A stretch of 64,000 nucleotides of DNA from contig CBFGUG010000010.1 in assembly GCA_965651905.1 (NCBI GenBank), positions 1 to 64,000 of the forward strand, in the 5' to 3' direction. Numbering within the stretch: position 1 is the stretch's first letter; each line of letters starts with the position of its first letter. Positions 16,161 to 23,640 of this stretch are shown here, in pieces. This DNA is from SZUA-265 sp965651905. Lineage in GTDB: Bacteria > Myxococcota_A > Polyangia > Polyangiales > Polyangiaceae. The notes under the pieces are model-generated. The model made no database searches, was not told where the DNA came from, and worked only from the letters and a program-made list of their open reading frames with translations. The position numbers and the translations under genes are program-made.

Positions 16161-17336
16161 ATGGGAGGTGACGCGGGCTGGTGCGTTTCAGAGACGGAGG
16201 AGGGCGCGGACAATCTGACGGTCGACTTGGAGCAAGGAAACCTCGTGTGTGGGTACTTCCGCGACGACCGCACTGGGCGACGCGCTGGCTCGGTGTCCGT
16301 GTTGAAAGCCGATACGGCTGAACCGATCAAACTGAACGAGGGTAAGAACACGTGCGAGGCCGATGACGACGGCGTGGTGTTAGCGTGTTACCCACCCGAG
16401 ACTAGCGAGGTGGTGGTGGAGGCCGTGTGCAGCATGGGGCACTACGAGTTTCCCATGACGATCGAGGAAGAAGAGCAGGCCATGTGTCTGATCAGCTCTC
16501 CCGCACCAGAGTCTCCTGCAACTCCACCCCCCAAGGAAGAGAACCCAGTCAGTGAGTCGGCACCTGACGCTACCGTGCTGATCATTCAGGCCGACGCTGA
16601 TGCCGACGAGGGCGGCAACACGACTTTCGCCACGACGGCCGAGAACCTGGGCAAGTTCATCGTCAAACAGCGCACGAACATCCCCGGCGCACTACAAGAC
16701 ATGGCTAGCGTTGCGGCGCAGCTGCGTGAGTTCGGCTTCGCGACCTTTCGCGTCATCAAGGCCAACACGAAAGAGTTTCCCAAAGGCAGAAAGTACCTCG
16801 TCTTCAAAGGAAACCCTCGAGCCCCCGGCAATTGGATCGCGCGGCGCGAGCTGATTCGTAGCTTCGGCCGCCATACGTTCCAGAACCCCAACATCGTCCA
16901 GCTCGGCTTTGGCATGAAGAACGCGCTCAGGGCGGGCGCCAAGGCGACGGTCATCTCCTTCATCCTGGTTGCCTCCTTGGACGTGATGCTCGAGCTGCTG
17001 GAAGAGGATCCGAGCTTGGCGGCGCTGGGGGTAACGATCGCGGTTGATGCGGGCAAACTCGCCGCAGCAGGGTTGGCTGGCGCGCTGGCAGCGGGAGCAA
17101 TTGCAGGTGGTCCCGTGTTCTTGGTTGCAGGTGCGGGTTTGCTCGTCGGCCTCGCCATCGGGATGACGCTCGACGCTATCGACGAAACCTTCGGCATCAC
17201 CGACCACTTGCGAAAGCGCGCCAAGGAGTTCGAAGCTGAAGTCGACCGAGCCTACTCCAATTTTCTCTATCAACTCGAATGGTGCATCATGCACCCTTAC
17301 GTCTGCTTCGGGGGCTCGGGTGGGTACGTGCGATGA
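16161..17336 (+). CDS. Pore-like membrane-active protein, candidate toxin
   Basis: A 391-residue protein. A GGAGGG lies six bases before the ATG. The N-terminal half (1-130) is acidic with several Cys and no hydrophobic part; a Pro/Glu linker follows. The segment GRKYLVFKGNPRAPGNW...NIVQLGFGMKNA (209-255) leads into hydrophobic helices at about 259-279 and 296-340 (Gly/Ala-rich hairpin), then a charged tail. Soluble N-terminus plus a late hydrophobic hairpin, without a signal peptide, resembles colicin-like or type VI pore-forming effectors. A small membrane protein gene starts eleven bases after the stop codon, as immunity genes do. Function inferred from architecture and context only. Confidence 0.6.
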   Translation: MGGDAGWCVSETEEGADNLTVDLEQGNLVCGYFRDDRTGRRAGSVSVLKADTAEPIKLNEGKNTCEADDDGVVLACYPPETSEVVVEAVCSMGHYEFPMTIEEEEQAMCLISSPAPESPATPPPKEENPVSESAPDATVLIIQADADADEGGNTTFATTAENLGKFIVKQRTNIPGALQDMASVAAQLREFGFATFRVIKANTKEFPKGRKYLVFKGNPRAPGNWIARRELIRSFGRHTFQNPNIVQLGFGMKNALRAGAKATVISFILVASLDVMLELLEEDPSLAALGVTIAVDAGKLAAAGLAGALAAGAIAGGPVFLVAGAGLLVGLAIGMTLDAIDETFGITDHLRKRAKEFEAEVDRAYSNFLYQLEWCIMHPYVCFGGSGGYVR

Positions 17337-17346
17337 AGCGGAGACC

Positions 17347-17742
17347 ATGCTCGCTGAGCTGACATGGAAAGACACGCTACTGGTCTTGGTCACGCTGGGC
17401 GCTTCGCTGATCGCGCTCAGTTTGCTGCGCTCTGGAGTTCTCGATGCACGGGCCAATTGGAAGCGACCAGACGTCACCCCCGATTGGGGGCGCTTGGTTC
17501 ACACCTGCAGTGTCGGAGCTATGCTCGTGGGTTTCGGTTGGGTGGGGCTGGCGTTATCCGCGGACGACCCCCTGGACGAGCTCAATACGTTTGGCTCGTT
17601 GTACGACGCTCACACGTGGGCCTTGAGGCTTGCCTGGCTCGGGCTGGTCGGGATGGGCACGAGCATGGCTCTGGGCGGCGCGCTTCCCACGTTGGCGGCT
17701 TGGTGCAGTCAACGTCAGCGAGGAAGAAAACGAAACCGATGA
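17347..17742 (+). CDS. Small polytopic membrane protein, candidate immunity protein
   Basis: From the ATG at 17347 this encodes about 131 residues; a GTG at 17320 would overlap the upstream gene. Hydrophobic spans are LLVLVTLGASLIALSLL, CSVGAMLVGFGWVGLAL and a long LRLAWLGLVGMGTSMALGGALPTLAAW, giving three or four transmembrane helices, and the tail is basic (RQRGRKRNR). I recognise no family. It follows the pore-like protein directly and is much shorter than its neighbours; inner-membrane proteins commonly neutralise pore-forming toxins, so immunity is a reasonable but untested inference. Confidence 0.55.
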   Translation: MLAELTWKDTLLVLVTLGASLIALSLLRSGVLDARANWKRPDVTPDWGRLVHTCSVGAMLVGFGWVGLALSADDPLDELNTFGSLYDAHTWALRLAWLGLVGMGTSMALGGALPTLAAWCSQRQRGRKRNR

Positions 17743-17808
17743 TTCACGATGGCGACGCGCCCGTTACCACCACCCGTCGGCTAGACGCCTATTACAGATA
17801 GTTGAACC

Positions 17809-20187
17809 TTGGGAACGATTCGCTGCACCCGCAAGGAGCTCGAGCAAGGCCTCCGAATCCCGCTCGATGAGCGCACGAAGATCATCGTCACGCCTGAGGT
17901 CATCATGCTGACCTTGTTGGGAGCCGCGTTCGATCCAGGCAAGAGCTTCTTGCTGCCGCGCGCTTGGGACAGAGCCAAGGACTTGTTTCGCCTGGTGATG
18001 AAATCGCACGCGACCGCCGCGCTGGCTGTGGGCCATACCCACGCCGACGACCACGACGCAGAAGAACTGGCAAGTGAGCGCACCGAGGTGATGCGTGGAT
18101 GGCTGGCTGCCGAGCCCGACGTCTGGCTCGCCAACTACGAAGAGTCAGTGCCCAAGCAGAGACGCTGGGGAGCTCGCGAGGATCACCTGATGTTGCGTAA
18201 GCTGCCCGACATCCGTCAGGCCCCCGAAGAGCAAGCAACGGCATCGAACCCCAATGCTGCCAGCAAGGACGCGCGACACGATGGGCTAGTCGCCGCATAC
18301 CAGCGGACGAGGGGCTTGACGGAGGATGGTATCGCCGGTCCCGTTACGCGCAAGCAGCTGATCCTAGATACTTTCGCGCTCACACGCCCCGGCGGTCAGA
18401 AAGCTGCGAACGACCAAACAAGCGAACCAGTGCAACTGGACATGGATATCGAGGCTCACTCCGCTGGATCGAACTTCCCCTTGGCCAAGGTGAAGCAGGT
18501 CCGTGACGAGAGCTCGGACCAAGTAAACGGCGCGACCAACCAGCGCGCCAGAGCCGCACACGACGACGAATCGAAGTCCGACCTCGATGCCCGAGTGGAC
18601 GTGTTGCTGTTCCTGGCTGATTCCGGGATCAAACCGCCACCAGCATCGGGTGGTGGGCCCTACCTGGAGTGGGTGGAAGCGGCATCACGGTTCGAAGAGC
18701 TACAGATCGCTACTGCGGGTGACGACACAGGTACACGCTTGAAGATGCGCCTGCTCGACAAGTACGGTCGCACTCCACACGCTGGACAGCGTTACGAGTT
18801 GAGCGGCCCAGAAACACTCTCTGGAGTGACGGACTCGGAGGGCGTGCTCGCACACTACGACGTGCTACCCGGCGACTACGAGTTGAAACTCTTCCTGGAG
18901 TTCTTCGAGGGCGCAGACAAGATCAGCGACGAGTACCGCGCGTCCGTCGTGGTGCTCGACGGACAAACGCAAGAACAGGTGCGCATGCTGGGTGCTGCGC
19001 CGCGCTGCTCGATGGCGCGCTTGCGCGGCATGTTATTCGAGACCAACAAGGCTTTCCTGTTGCCGTCAGCCTTGGAAGATCTTCAGAAGATCCGCACCAT
19101 CTACGAGCAGAACGATCACTCGGAACTGCTGTGCGTCGGGCACACCGACACCACAGGAGACGCTGCCACCAACGACCCTCTCAGTCTGGAGCGCGCCAAG
19201 AGCACCCTCGCCTACCTCGAGGATGACTACGAAACGTGGCTGTCTTTCTATGGCTCGAGCGTGCCCGAGTCCCGGCGCTGGGGGCCGTCAGAAGACGTTC
19301 ACATGATCCGCGCCCTGCTCGACTTCGACTCGCTCGCAGCGGCGGGCGATCCGATTCGGTGGTTCCAACGCACGCGTCGACTGGCGCAAACGGGCGCTGC
19401 TGACGACGAACTGCGCACGCTACTGATCAAAGCCTACATGGCTTTGGACGGTGCCGAACTCGACTCGGGCGAGTTCGACATCGTCGGCAAGGCTCACGGT
19501 TGCGGAGAGAATTTTCCCGTCGACGAATCGGGCGAAGAGCTCGACGCCGAAGCCCCTGAAGACCACGAGGATGCGCTGGACCGTCGAGTCGAGCTGTTCT
19601 TCTTCGACGAGGAATTCGGCATCGTACCCGCCCCAAGCTCCGACAATTCACGCAAAGGAAGTACCCAGTATCCAACTTGGCGTAAACACGCCAAGGCTAG
19701 CTTCGAGTCCACGAAACGAGGCAAACCCCTCAACGTGCGGCTGTTCGACAACGCGGGCAAGCCGCTCCCAGCAACCGAGTTCGAAGTGCAGGCCGGAGAC
19801 GTTGTGGTCGAGGGCACCGCAGACGCGGAAGGGTTCGTGCGAGATATCGTCGATACCACGGCCGACTCGTGCGTCATCCGCTGGCAGCGGGTCAAACAAC
19901 CCGAACGGAACGACGAAGAAGAGTTCTTCGAGATCGATGCTCCCTTTGGTGCGTTCGTTTACGAGCAGCAGGTGTTCCTGAACCTGCTCGTAGACGCCGA
20001 GAGTGAACAAGACAAAGAGGAGTCGACTCGCCGTGCGCTGGTCAACCTGGGGTACGAAGTCGAACCAATCGAAGTGATGGTGCGCGCGTTTCAATTCGAC
20101 AACGAGTTGGACGAGACCGGAGACTTTCGGGACGTTCGCGAGGAAGTGCTGCGGCGCAATCGTGAAACCGTGCCCGATGGAGAATGA
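17809..20187 (+). CDS. Protein with two split OmpA-like / peptidoglycan-binding modules
   Basis: A 792-residue protein, apparently from a TTG start; no ATG or GTG lies upstream in frame. It carries two copies of one module. In each, an OmpA-like beginning (first copy FDPGKSFLLP...AVGHTHADDHDA; second FETNKAFLLP...CVGHTDTTGDAATNDPLSLERA) is followed by a WLxxYxxSVPxxRRWG segment, a short peptidoglycan-binding-like stretch (YQRTRGLTEDGIAGPVTRKQL; WFQRTRRLAQTG), and the OmpA-like ending (DLDARVDVLLFLADSGI; DRRVELFFFDEEFGI). The second copy keeps GHTD; the first has GHTH. No signal peptide. OmpA-like proteins of this split type accompany type VI effectors in Proteobacteria. It probably binds peptidoglycan. 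Confidence 0.7.
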   Translation: MGTIRCTRKELEQGLRIPLDERTKIIVTPEVIMLTLLGAAFDPGKSFLLPRAWDRAKDLFRLVMKSHATAALAVGHTHADDHDAEELASERTEVMRGWLAAEPDVWLANYEESVPKQRRWGAREDHLMLRKLPDIRQAPEEQATASNPNAASKDARHDGLVAAYQRTRGLTEDGIAGPVTRKQLILDTFALTRPGGQKAANDQTSEPVQLDMDIEAHSAGSNFPLAKVKQVRDESSDQVNGATNQRARAAHDDESKSDLDARVDVLLFLADSGIKPPPASGGGPYLEWVEAASRFEELQIATAGDDTGTRLKMRLLDKYGRTPHAGQRYELSGPETLSGVTDSEGVLAHYDVLPGDYELKLFLEFFEGADKISDEYRASVVVLDGQTQEQVRMLGAAPRCSMARLRGMLFETNKAFLLPSALEDLQKIRTIYEQNDHSELLCVGHTDTTGDAATNDPLSLERAKSTLAYLEDDYETWLSFYGSSVPESRRWGPSEDVHMIRALLDFDSLAAAGDPIRWFQRTRRLAQTGAADDELRTLLIKAYMALDGAELDSGEFDIVGKAHGCGENFPVDESGEELDAEAPEDHEDALDRRVELFFFDEEFGIVPAPSSDNSRKGSTQYPTWRKHAKASFESTKRGKPLNVRLFDNAGKPLPATEFEVQAGDVVVEGTADAEGFVRDIVDTTADSCVIRWQRVKQPERNDEEEFFEIDAPFGAFVYEQQVFLNLLVDAESEQDKEESTRRALVNLGYEVEPIEVMVRAFQFDNELDETGDFRDVREEVLRRNRETVPDGE

Positions 20188-20202
20188 GGAAGACGAACGA
20201 AC

Positions 20203-21489
20203 ATGGTCGATCCGAAGGTCTCGCGACCGCGAAAACTACCCGTCGAATACCTGATCGTAGTAGGCGGCCCCTGCAACACGTTCAATTGTTATACGTTCGT
20301 CGATCCCGTGAGCGGAGACGAAAAGGGTCGACCGAAACCCAACACGCTCGATGACCTGGTCAAGAACTACCTCCCACCCAAGGTTGGCCAGCCCAACCCG
20401 TTATTCATCGGCACCCACGACATCTACTGGGCGAACTTCATCGACCCGATTCATCGTCTATTCACCCAGGGCCACGCCTCGCCGCGCCCTGGAGATCTGG
20501 TGACCGTCGCACTATTCCTGCCCCCGTACTTGGCACGCGCCGATAACGACTGGGACGCGTCGCCCCACAACGCACTGCTCCACCGCAATTCCCCCTGGGT
20601 GCGCGGCAAAGATCCCTACGACCCGCTCGTGCGCAGCTCCGAGCAGGCGAGTCAGAAGAGCCCGCAGAAACCCACCTTTCCCATCCGTAATCCAGCCCCC
20701 CCAAACCCCAACCCAGTCGTCTCACAGGCGAGGATCGATCACGAAATCCTGATGCGCACCACCAGCGCGAACACGACGATCATCAAGCGCCCCACACGAC
20801 CCCATCGATACATCGACATCATTCACGACATTCCACGGCGCTGTGTGCTGGGCAGCCAAACGCTCACCCTCGGCCCTCCGTTCTTGAAGAATGTCTTGGT
20901 GAAGATCATCTTCATTCGCGACGTTGCAGAGCTCGTCGGCTACATGGCACACGGGCTGTGGGCAGGCGAGCGCGCGACGCACCTGCTCGATACGCGCAGT
21001 GAAGAAGACCAGGGGGACACGCCTTCCATCGAGCAAGGGGCCACCTACGACTTTCATGCCGCGGGTGGCCCGCCCGCGCAGGCGCACCCGTTCTGGAAGT
21101 CGGTACCTGTGGTCGACCGTCAGCACGTCAAAATTCAAGAGCTGCACTACGTGGGTCACTCGGCACCAGAGTTCTGGCTACTGCAGTACGGCACGCGCAA
21201 CGACAAAGGTGAAGTCCCGGTCGGCGAAGTGGTGTTGAACGCGAAAGACTTGCTCGACAACACCTTCACGTTTGGGCCCAAACCTCACTTCACCAAAGAC
21301 GCGATGTGCAAGATGTGGGGCTGTTTCACAGGTGAGCCCCGTGGCATGGCAGAACAAATGTCGGCTCTCATTCCGACGGTGATCGCCTGTCCAGACGCGA
21401 CGAGTTTCGAGTTCGTGGCGGATGAAACCGACCGCGCCATGCCCGTCCCCTCCTCTGGAGACTTCGTGGAATTCAAGCGCAGCCCATGA
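20203..21489 (+). CDS. Unknown cassette protein with a clan-CD-like His/Cys arrangement
   Basis: A 428-residue soluble protein. The N-terminus has VEYLIVVGGPCNTFNCYTF, then GDLVTVALFLPPYLARADNDWD. A Pro-rich linker (about 160-172) follows. The C-terminal third contains LHYVGHSAPEFWLL with H319 after a hydrophobic strand, and CKMWGCFTGEPRGMAEQM with C374 after another. Strand-His-(G/S) followed by strand-Cys-xx-G is the layout of caspase-like, CHAT and C25/C80 peptidases (clan CD). That would make it a protease or a toxin, but the match is by pattern only. It is followed by an overlapping pentapeptide lipoprotein gene (ATGA). No signal peptide. Confidence 0.5.
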   Translation: MVDPKVSRPRKLPVEYLIVVGGPCNTFNCYTFVDPVSGDEKGRPKPNTLDDLVKNYLPPKVGQPNPLFIGTHDIYWANFIDPIHRLFTQGHASPRPGDLVTVALFLPPYLARADNDWDASPHNALLHRNSPWVRGKDPYDPLVRSSEQASQKSPQKPTFPIRNPAPPNPNPVVSQARIDHEILMRTTSANTTIIKRPTRPHRYIDIIHDIPRRCVLGSQTLTLGPPFLKNVLVKIIFIRDVAELVGYMAHGLWAGERATHLLDTRSEEDQGDTPSIEQGATYDFHAAGGPPAQAHPFWKSVPVVDRQHVKIQELHYVGHSAPEFWLLQYGTRNDKGEVPVGEVVLNAKDLLDNTFTFGPKPHFTKDAMCKMWGCFTGEPRGMAEQMSALIPTVIACPDATSFEFVADETDRAMPVPSSGDFVEFKRSP

Positions 21490-22154
21490 ATTACTTTCGC
21501 ACCCATACTCCACGAGGCTGGATCGAGCGCGCTGGGCTCGTCTGCGCGGTGTTCGCGCTCTGGGCGTGCAAATCCCGAGCGAACGACCCTCAAACCCGGC
21601 AAGCAGCGTGCGAATCCGCCGTTGCCAAAGCCAGCGCGCGCGGTGCGGATCTCTCCGGGTGTGCGCTGCAATCGACGAAGTGGGCAAACATCGACTTGAG
21701 CGATGCCAACTTGTCGCAGTCCAAGCTTGCGCATGCCCGCTTCAGAAGCGTGCGCTTCGATCGCGCGAACCTGACGGACATCGACGCGCCTGGCGTGCTG
21801 TTCGAGGACTGCGACTTGTCCGAGGTGAACCTCACCTCTGCAGCGCTGCAAGGAGCGACCCTCAGCCGCAGTCGGCTACCTCGCGCCAAGTTACCACGCG
21901 CCGATCTGACCGCGGCCACGTTGGTCGGCACTATCTTGACAGAAGCTGACCTGTCGGGCGCCAGTCTCAACGACGCCAATCTGGACCAAGCCGATCTACG
22001 TGGTGCAAACCTGCAAGGCGCCGATCTAGTGCGCGCGCACGGCACCGCGCGATGGCTCGGGGCCACCTGCCCTGACGCGACCGTAATCCGCGACCCGCAA
22101 GGCGACTGCCTCGAGCACCGCCTTCCCCCGAGCGCTAGACCCATTCGCAAGTAG
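21486..22154 (+). CDS. Pentapeptide-repeat lipoprotein
   Basis: A 222-residue product with a signal peptide and lipobox ALWAC (Cys about 28). From about residue 50 to 190 it carries about 25 A(D/N)Lxx-type pentapeptides (ADLSG, ANIDL, ANLTD, ADLRG, ANLQG), which form a right-handed square beta-helix. The ATG overlaps the stop of the upstream gene as ATGA, pointing to coupled translation and equal dosage with the His/Cys protein. A lipoprotein partner coupled to a putative toxin could act as periplasmic protection or as an accessory. Its specific target is not visible. Confidence 0.8.
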   Translation: MNYFRTHTPRGWIERAGLVCAVFALWACKSRANDPQTRQAACESAVAKASARGADLSGCALQSTKWANIDLSDANLSQSKLAHARFRSVRFDRANLTDIDAPGVLFEDCDLSEVNLTSAALQGATLSRSRLPRAKLPRADLTAATLVGTILTEADLSGASLNDANLDQADLRGANLQGADLVRAHGTARWLGATCPDATVIRDPQGDCLEHRLPPSARPIRK

Positions 22155-22180
22155 CGCGACTAGTGCCTGCCGTCGGTTGA

Positions 22181-22251
22181 CTCGACGAGTATTCGTAGGA
22201 GTTTCGTTTTCTGGGGAAGACACTTGCCAGGCCGGCGCGGCTCCCTCTGCG
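22181..22251. repeat. Direct repeat at the right side of the effector-like cassette
   Basis: The partner of 14977-15049 (see that entry). It begins 27 bases after the pentapeptide lipoprotein stop, just as the left copy begins after the hairpin of the tail-collar gene. Confidence 0.7.
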
Positions 22252-22281
22252 CGCTGAGCATTAGTCTCTTTCGTTCCGTGA

Positions 22282-22455
22282 GTCGACTCCGCCGATCGCG
22301 CCCGGACCTGGGGCTTCGTCGCGGCGGGCGCAGGCGCCGCGCTACTCGGCGGCGCGATCTACGTGTGGATGTCCGACGACGACGAACGCGCCGTCACTGC
22401 CGCCCCAATCTTGTCGGCAGATGGCGGCGGTGCGTCCTTCAGTGGAACGTTCTGA
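22282..22455 (+). pseudogene. 3' remnant of an unidentified membrane-protein gene
   Basis: An open stretch of 57 codons with no start codon at its left end (a stop lies just before 22282). It reads RARTWGFVAAGAGAALLGG, then AIYVWMSDDDERAV, and ends GASFSGTF before a TGA. A transmembrane helix followed by a short tail ending in this way is common at the C-terminus of myxobacterial PEGA/TPR-type envelope proteins. The rest of the gene is missing; the break lies close to the right-hand repeat. Confidence 0.45.
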
Positions 22456-22468
22456 CCTCCATCGCCGA

Positions 22469-22527
22469 AAGCCTGCCTGCGAGAGATTCCCGCCTGCAGG
22501 CGTTCGCTCGGATCCGTCCCACCCCAG
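22469..22527. repeat. Dispersed intergenic repeat, copy 2
   Basis: Second copy of the element at 7257-7315, same orientation, with the first 24 bases identical. It sits directly after the gene remnant. Confidence 0.6.
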
Positions 22528-22612
22528 CGCCTCACGACGTGGGGGTCGCGAGACATTGCCCCGCCCCAGGTGCGCGAGCGCGGCGGAGTCGCGCTGCGCC
22601 CCGTCTCATCAC

Positions 22613-22705
22613 TGAATTCATGAATTCATCAGAAGCACCTGAGCTGTCTGCTTAACCCAAGTGATTTCTCACACTTAAGGATGCTGACGAATTCATCTGA
22701 ATTCA
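22613..22705. promoter_or_regulatory. Paired 8-bp palindromes upstream of the TIGR02147 regulator
   Basis: The palindrome TGAATTCA occurs twice in tandem at 22613-22620 and 22621-22628. A second pair, CGAATTCA at 22688-22695 and TGAATTCA at 22698-22705, lies 75 bases on. The second pair ends 53 bases before the regulator start. The local sequence is AT-rich against a GC-rich background. This looks like an operator for a dimeric regulator, perhaps autoregulation. Confidence 0.5.
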
Positions 22706-22758
22706 CTTTCTGGCTTAGCGAGGTGGACGCCGCGGGTGCGGCGTGAGACGTCTCGGGC

Positions 22759-23640
22759 GTGAGTCCGCTGGCGACACAACGCGCGTCCGTCGACGTGTTT
22801 CGCTTTCTCGACTACCGCGCGTTCCTCGACGCTTGGTACGAGACCAAACGCTCACGCTTGTCCTACCGCGCGTTTTCGAAGCGCGCGGGGCTCGGCGCGC
22901 CCAACTACCTGCAGATGGTGATCGGCGGGCAACGTAACCTGACGCGCGGCACCGCAGAAAAATTTGCCGACGCCTGCGGCTTGGTCGACGACCGCAAGGC
23001 GTATTTTTTGACGTTGGTCGACTTCAACCAAGCTTCGAGCGACGCGCAGCGCAACCGCTACTACTCGGAACTGTCTGCGTTTCGACGCTACCGCCGCGCC
23101 CACAAGCTCGAGCTAGCGGAAGCGCAGTACCACTCGTGTTGGTACCTGCCAGCCATTCGAGAGCTCGTCCACTGCCCCGACTTCGTCGAAGATCCCGAGA
23201 CCATGGCGAAACGGTTGCTGCCTCCCATCACCCCCAAACAAGCAGCAGACGCGATCACGACGCTGCTGCAACTCGGCCTGCTGGAACGAGACGATGGGGG
23301 CAAGCTGCGCCAGCGCGAGCGCGTGGTGTCGACGGGTCCAGAGACTGCGGGATTGCACATTCGCAACTACCACGCGGAAATGATGAACCGCGCCACCCAG
23401 GCCATGGAGGTCGTGCAGCGCGAGCTGCGCGATGTTTCTTCATTAACCCTGAGCGTCAAAGCGTCGATGCTACCCGAGGTCAAGCAGCGTATCGCCGACT
23501 TTCGTCGGGAGCTGGTGGACTTGTGTGACGCCGAGGAATCCCCCGACACGGTCGTTCAGCTCAACCTGCAGTTGTTTCCACTGTCGTCCCCCGCGCAGCA
23601 GGATGACGCCCGTGCCCCCAAAGGGAGAACCGAGTCATGA
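22759..23640 (+). CDS. TIGR02147 family protein (probable transcription regulator)
   Basis: A 293-residue protein from a GTG start. The N-terminus VFRFLDYRAFLDAWYETKRSRLSYRAFSKRAGLGAPNYLQMVIGGQRNLT is the diagnostic opening of TIGR02147 proteins, which I remember from Fibrobacter and Myxococcota; the part after YRAF is helix-turn-helix-like. The remainder (ITPKQAADAITTLLQLGLLERDDGG) resembles a winged helix. No membrane segment. Its stop overlaps the start of a lipoprotein gene as ATGA, which is the family's usual arrangement, so the two are likely translated together. Palindromic sites upstream suggest self-regulation. Confidence 0.85.
   Translation: MSPLATQRASVDVFRFLDYRAFLDAWYETKRSRLSYRAFSKRAGLGAPNYLQMVIGGQRNLTRGTAEKFADACGLVDDRKAYFLTLVDFNQASSDAQRNRYYSELSAFRRYRRAHKLELAEAQYHSCWYLPAIRELVHCPDFVEDPETMAKRLLPPITPKQAADAITTLLQLGLLERDDGGKLRQRERVVSTGPETAGLHIRNYHAEMMNRATQAMEVVQRELRDVSSLTLSVKASMLPEVKQRIADFRRELVDLCDAEESPDTVVQLNLQLFPLSSPAQQDDARAPKGRTES

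Noticed and set aside
15300..22154. Complete type VI secretion locus
   Set aside because: No Tss genes, VgrG, Hcp or PAAR are present; only effector-like proteins are seen.
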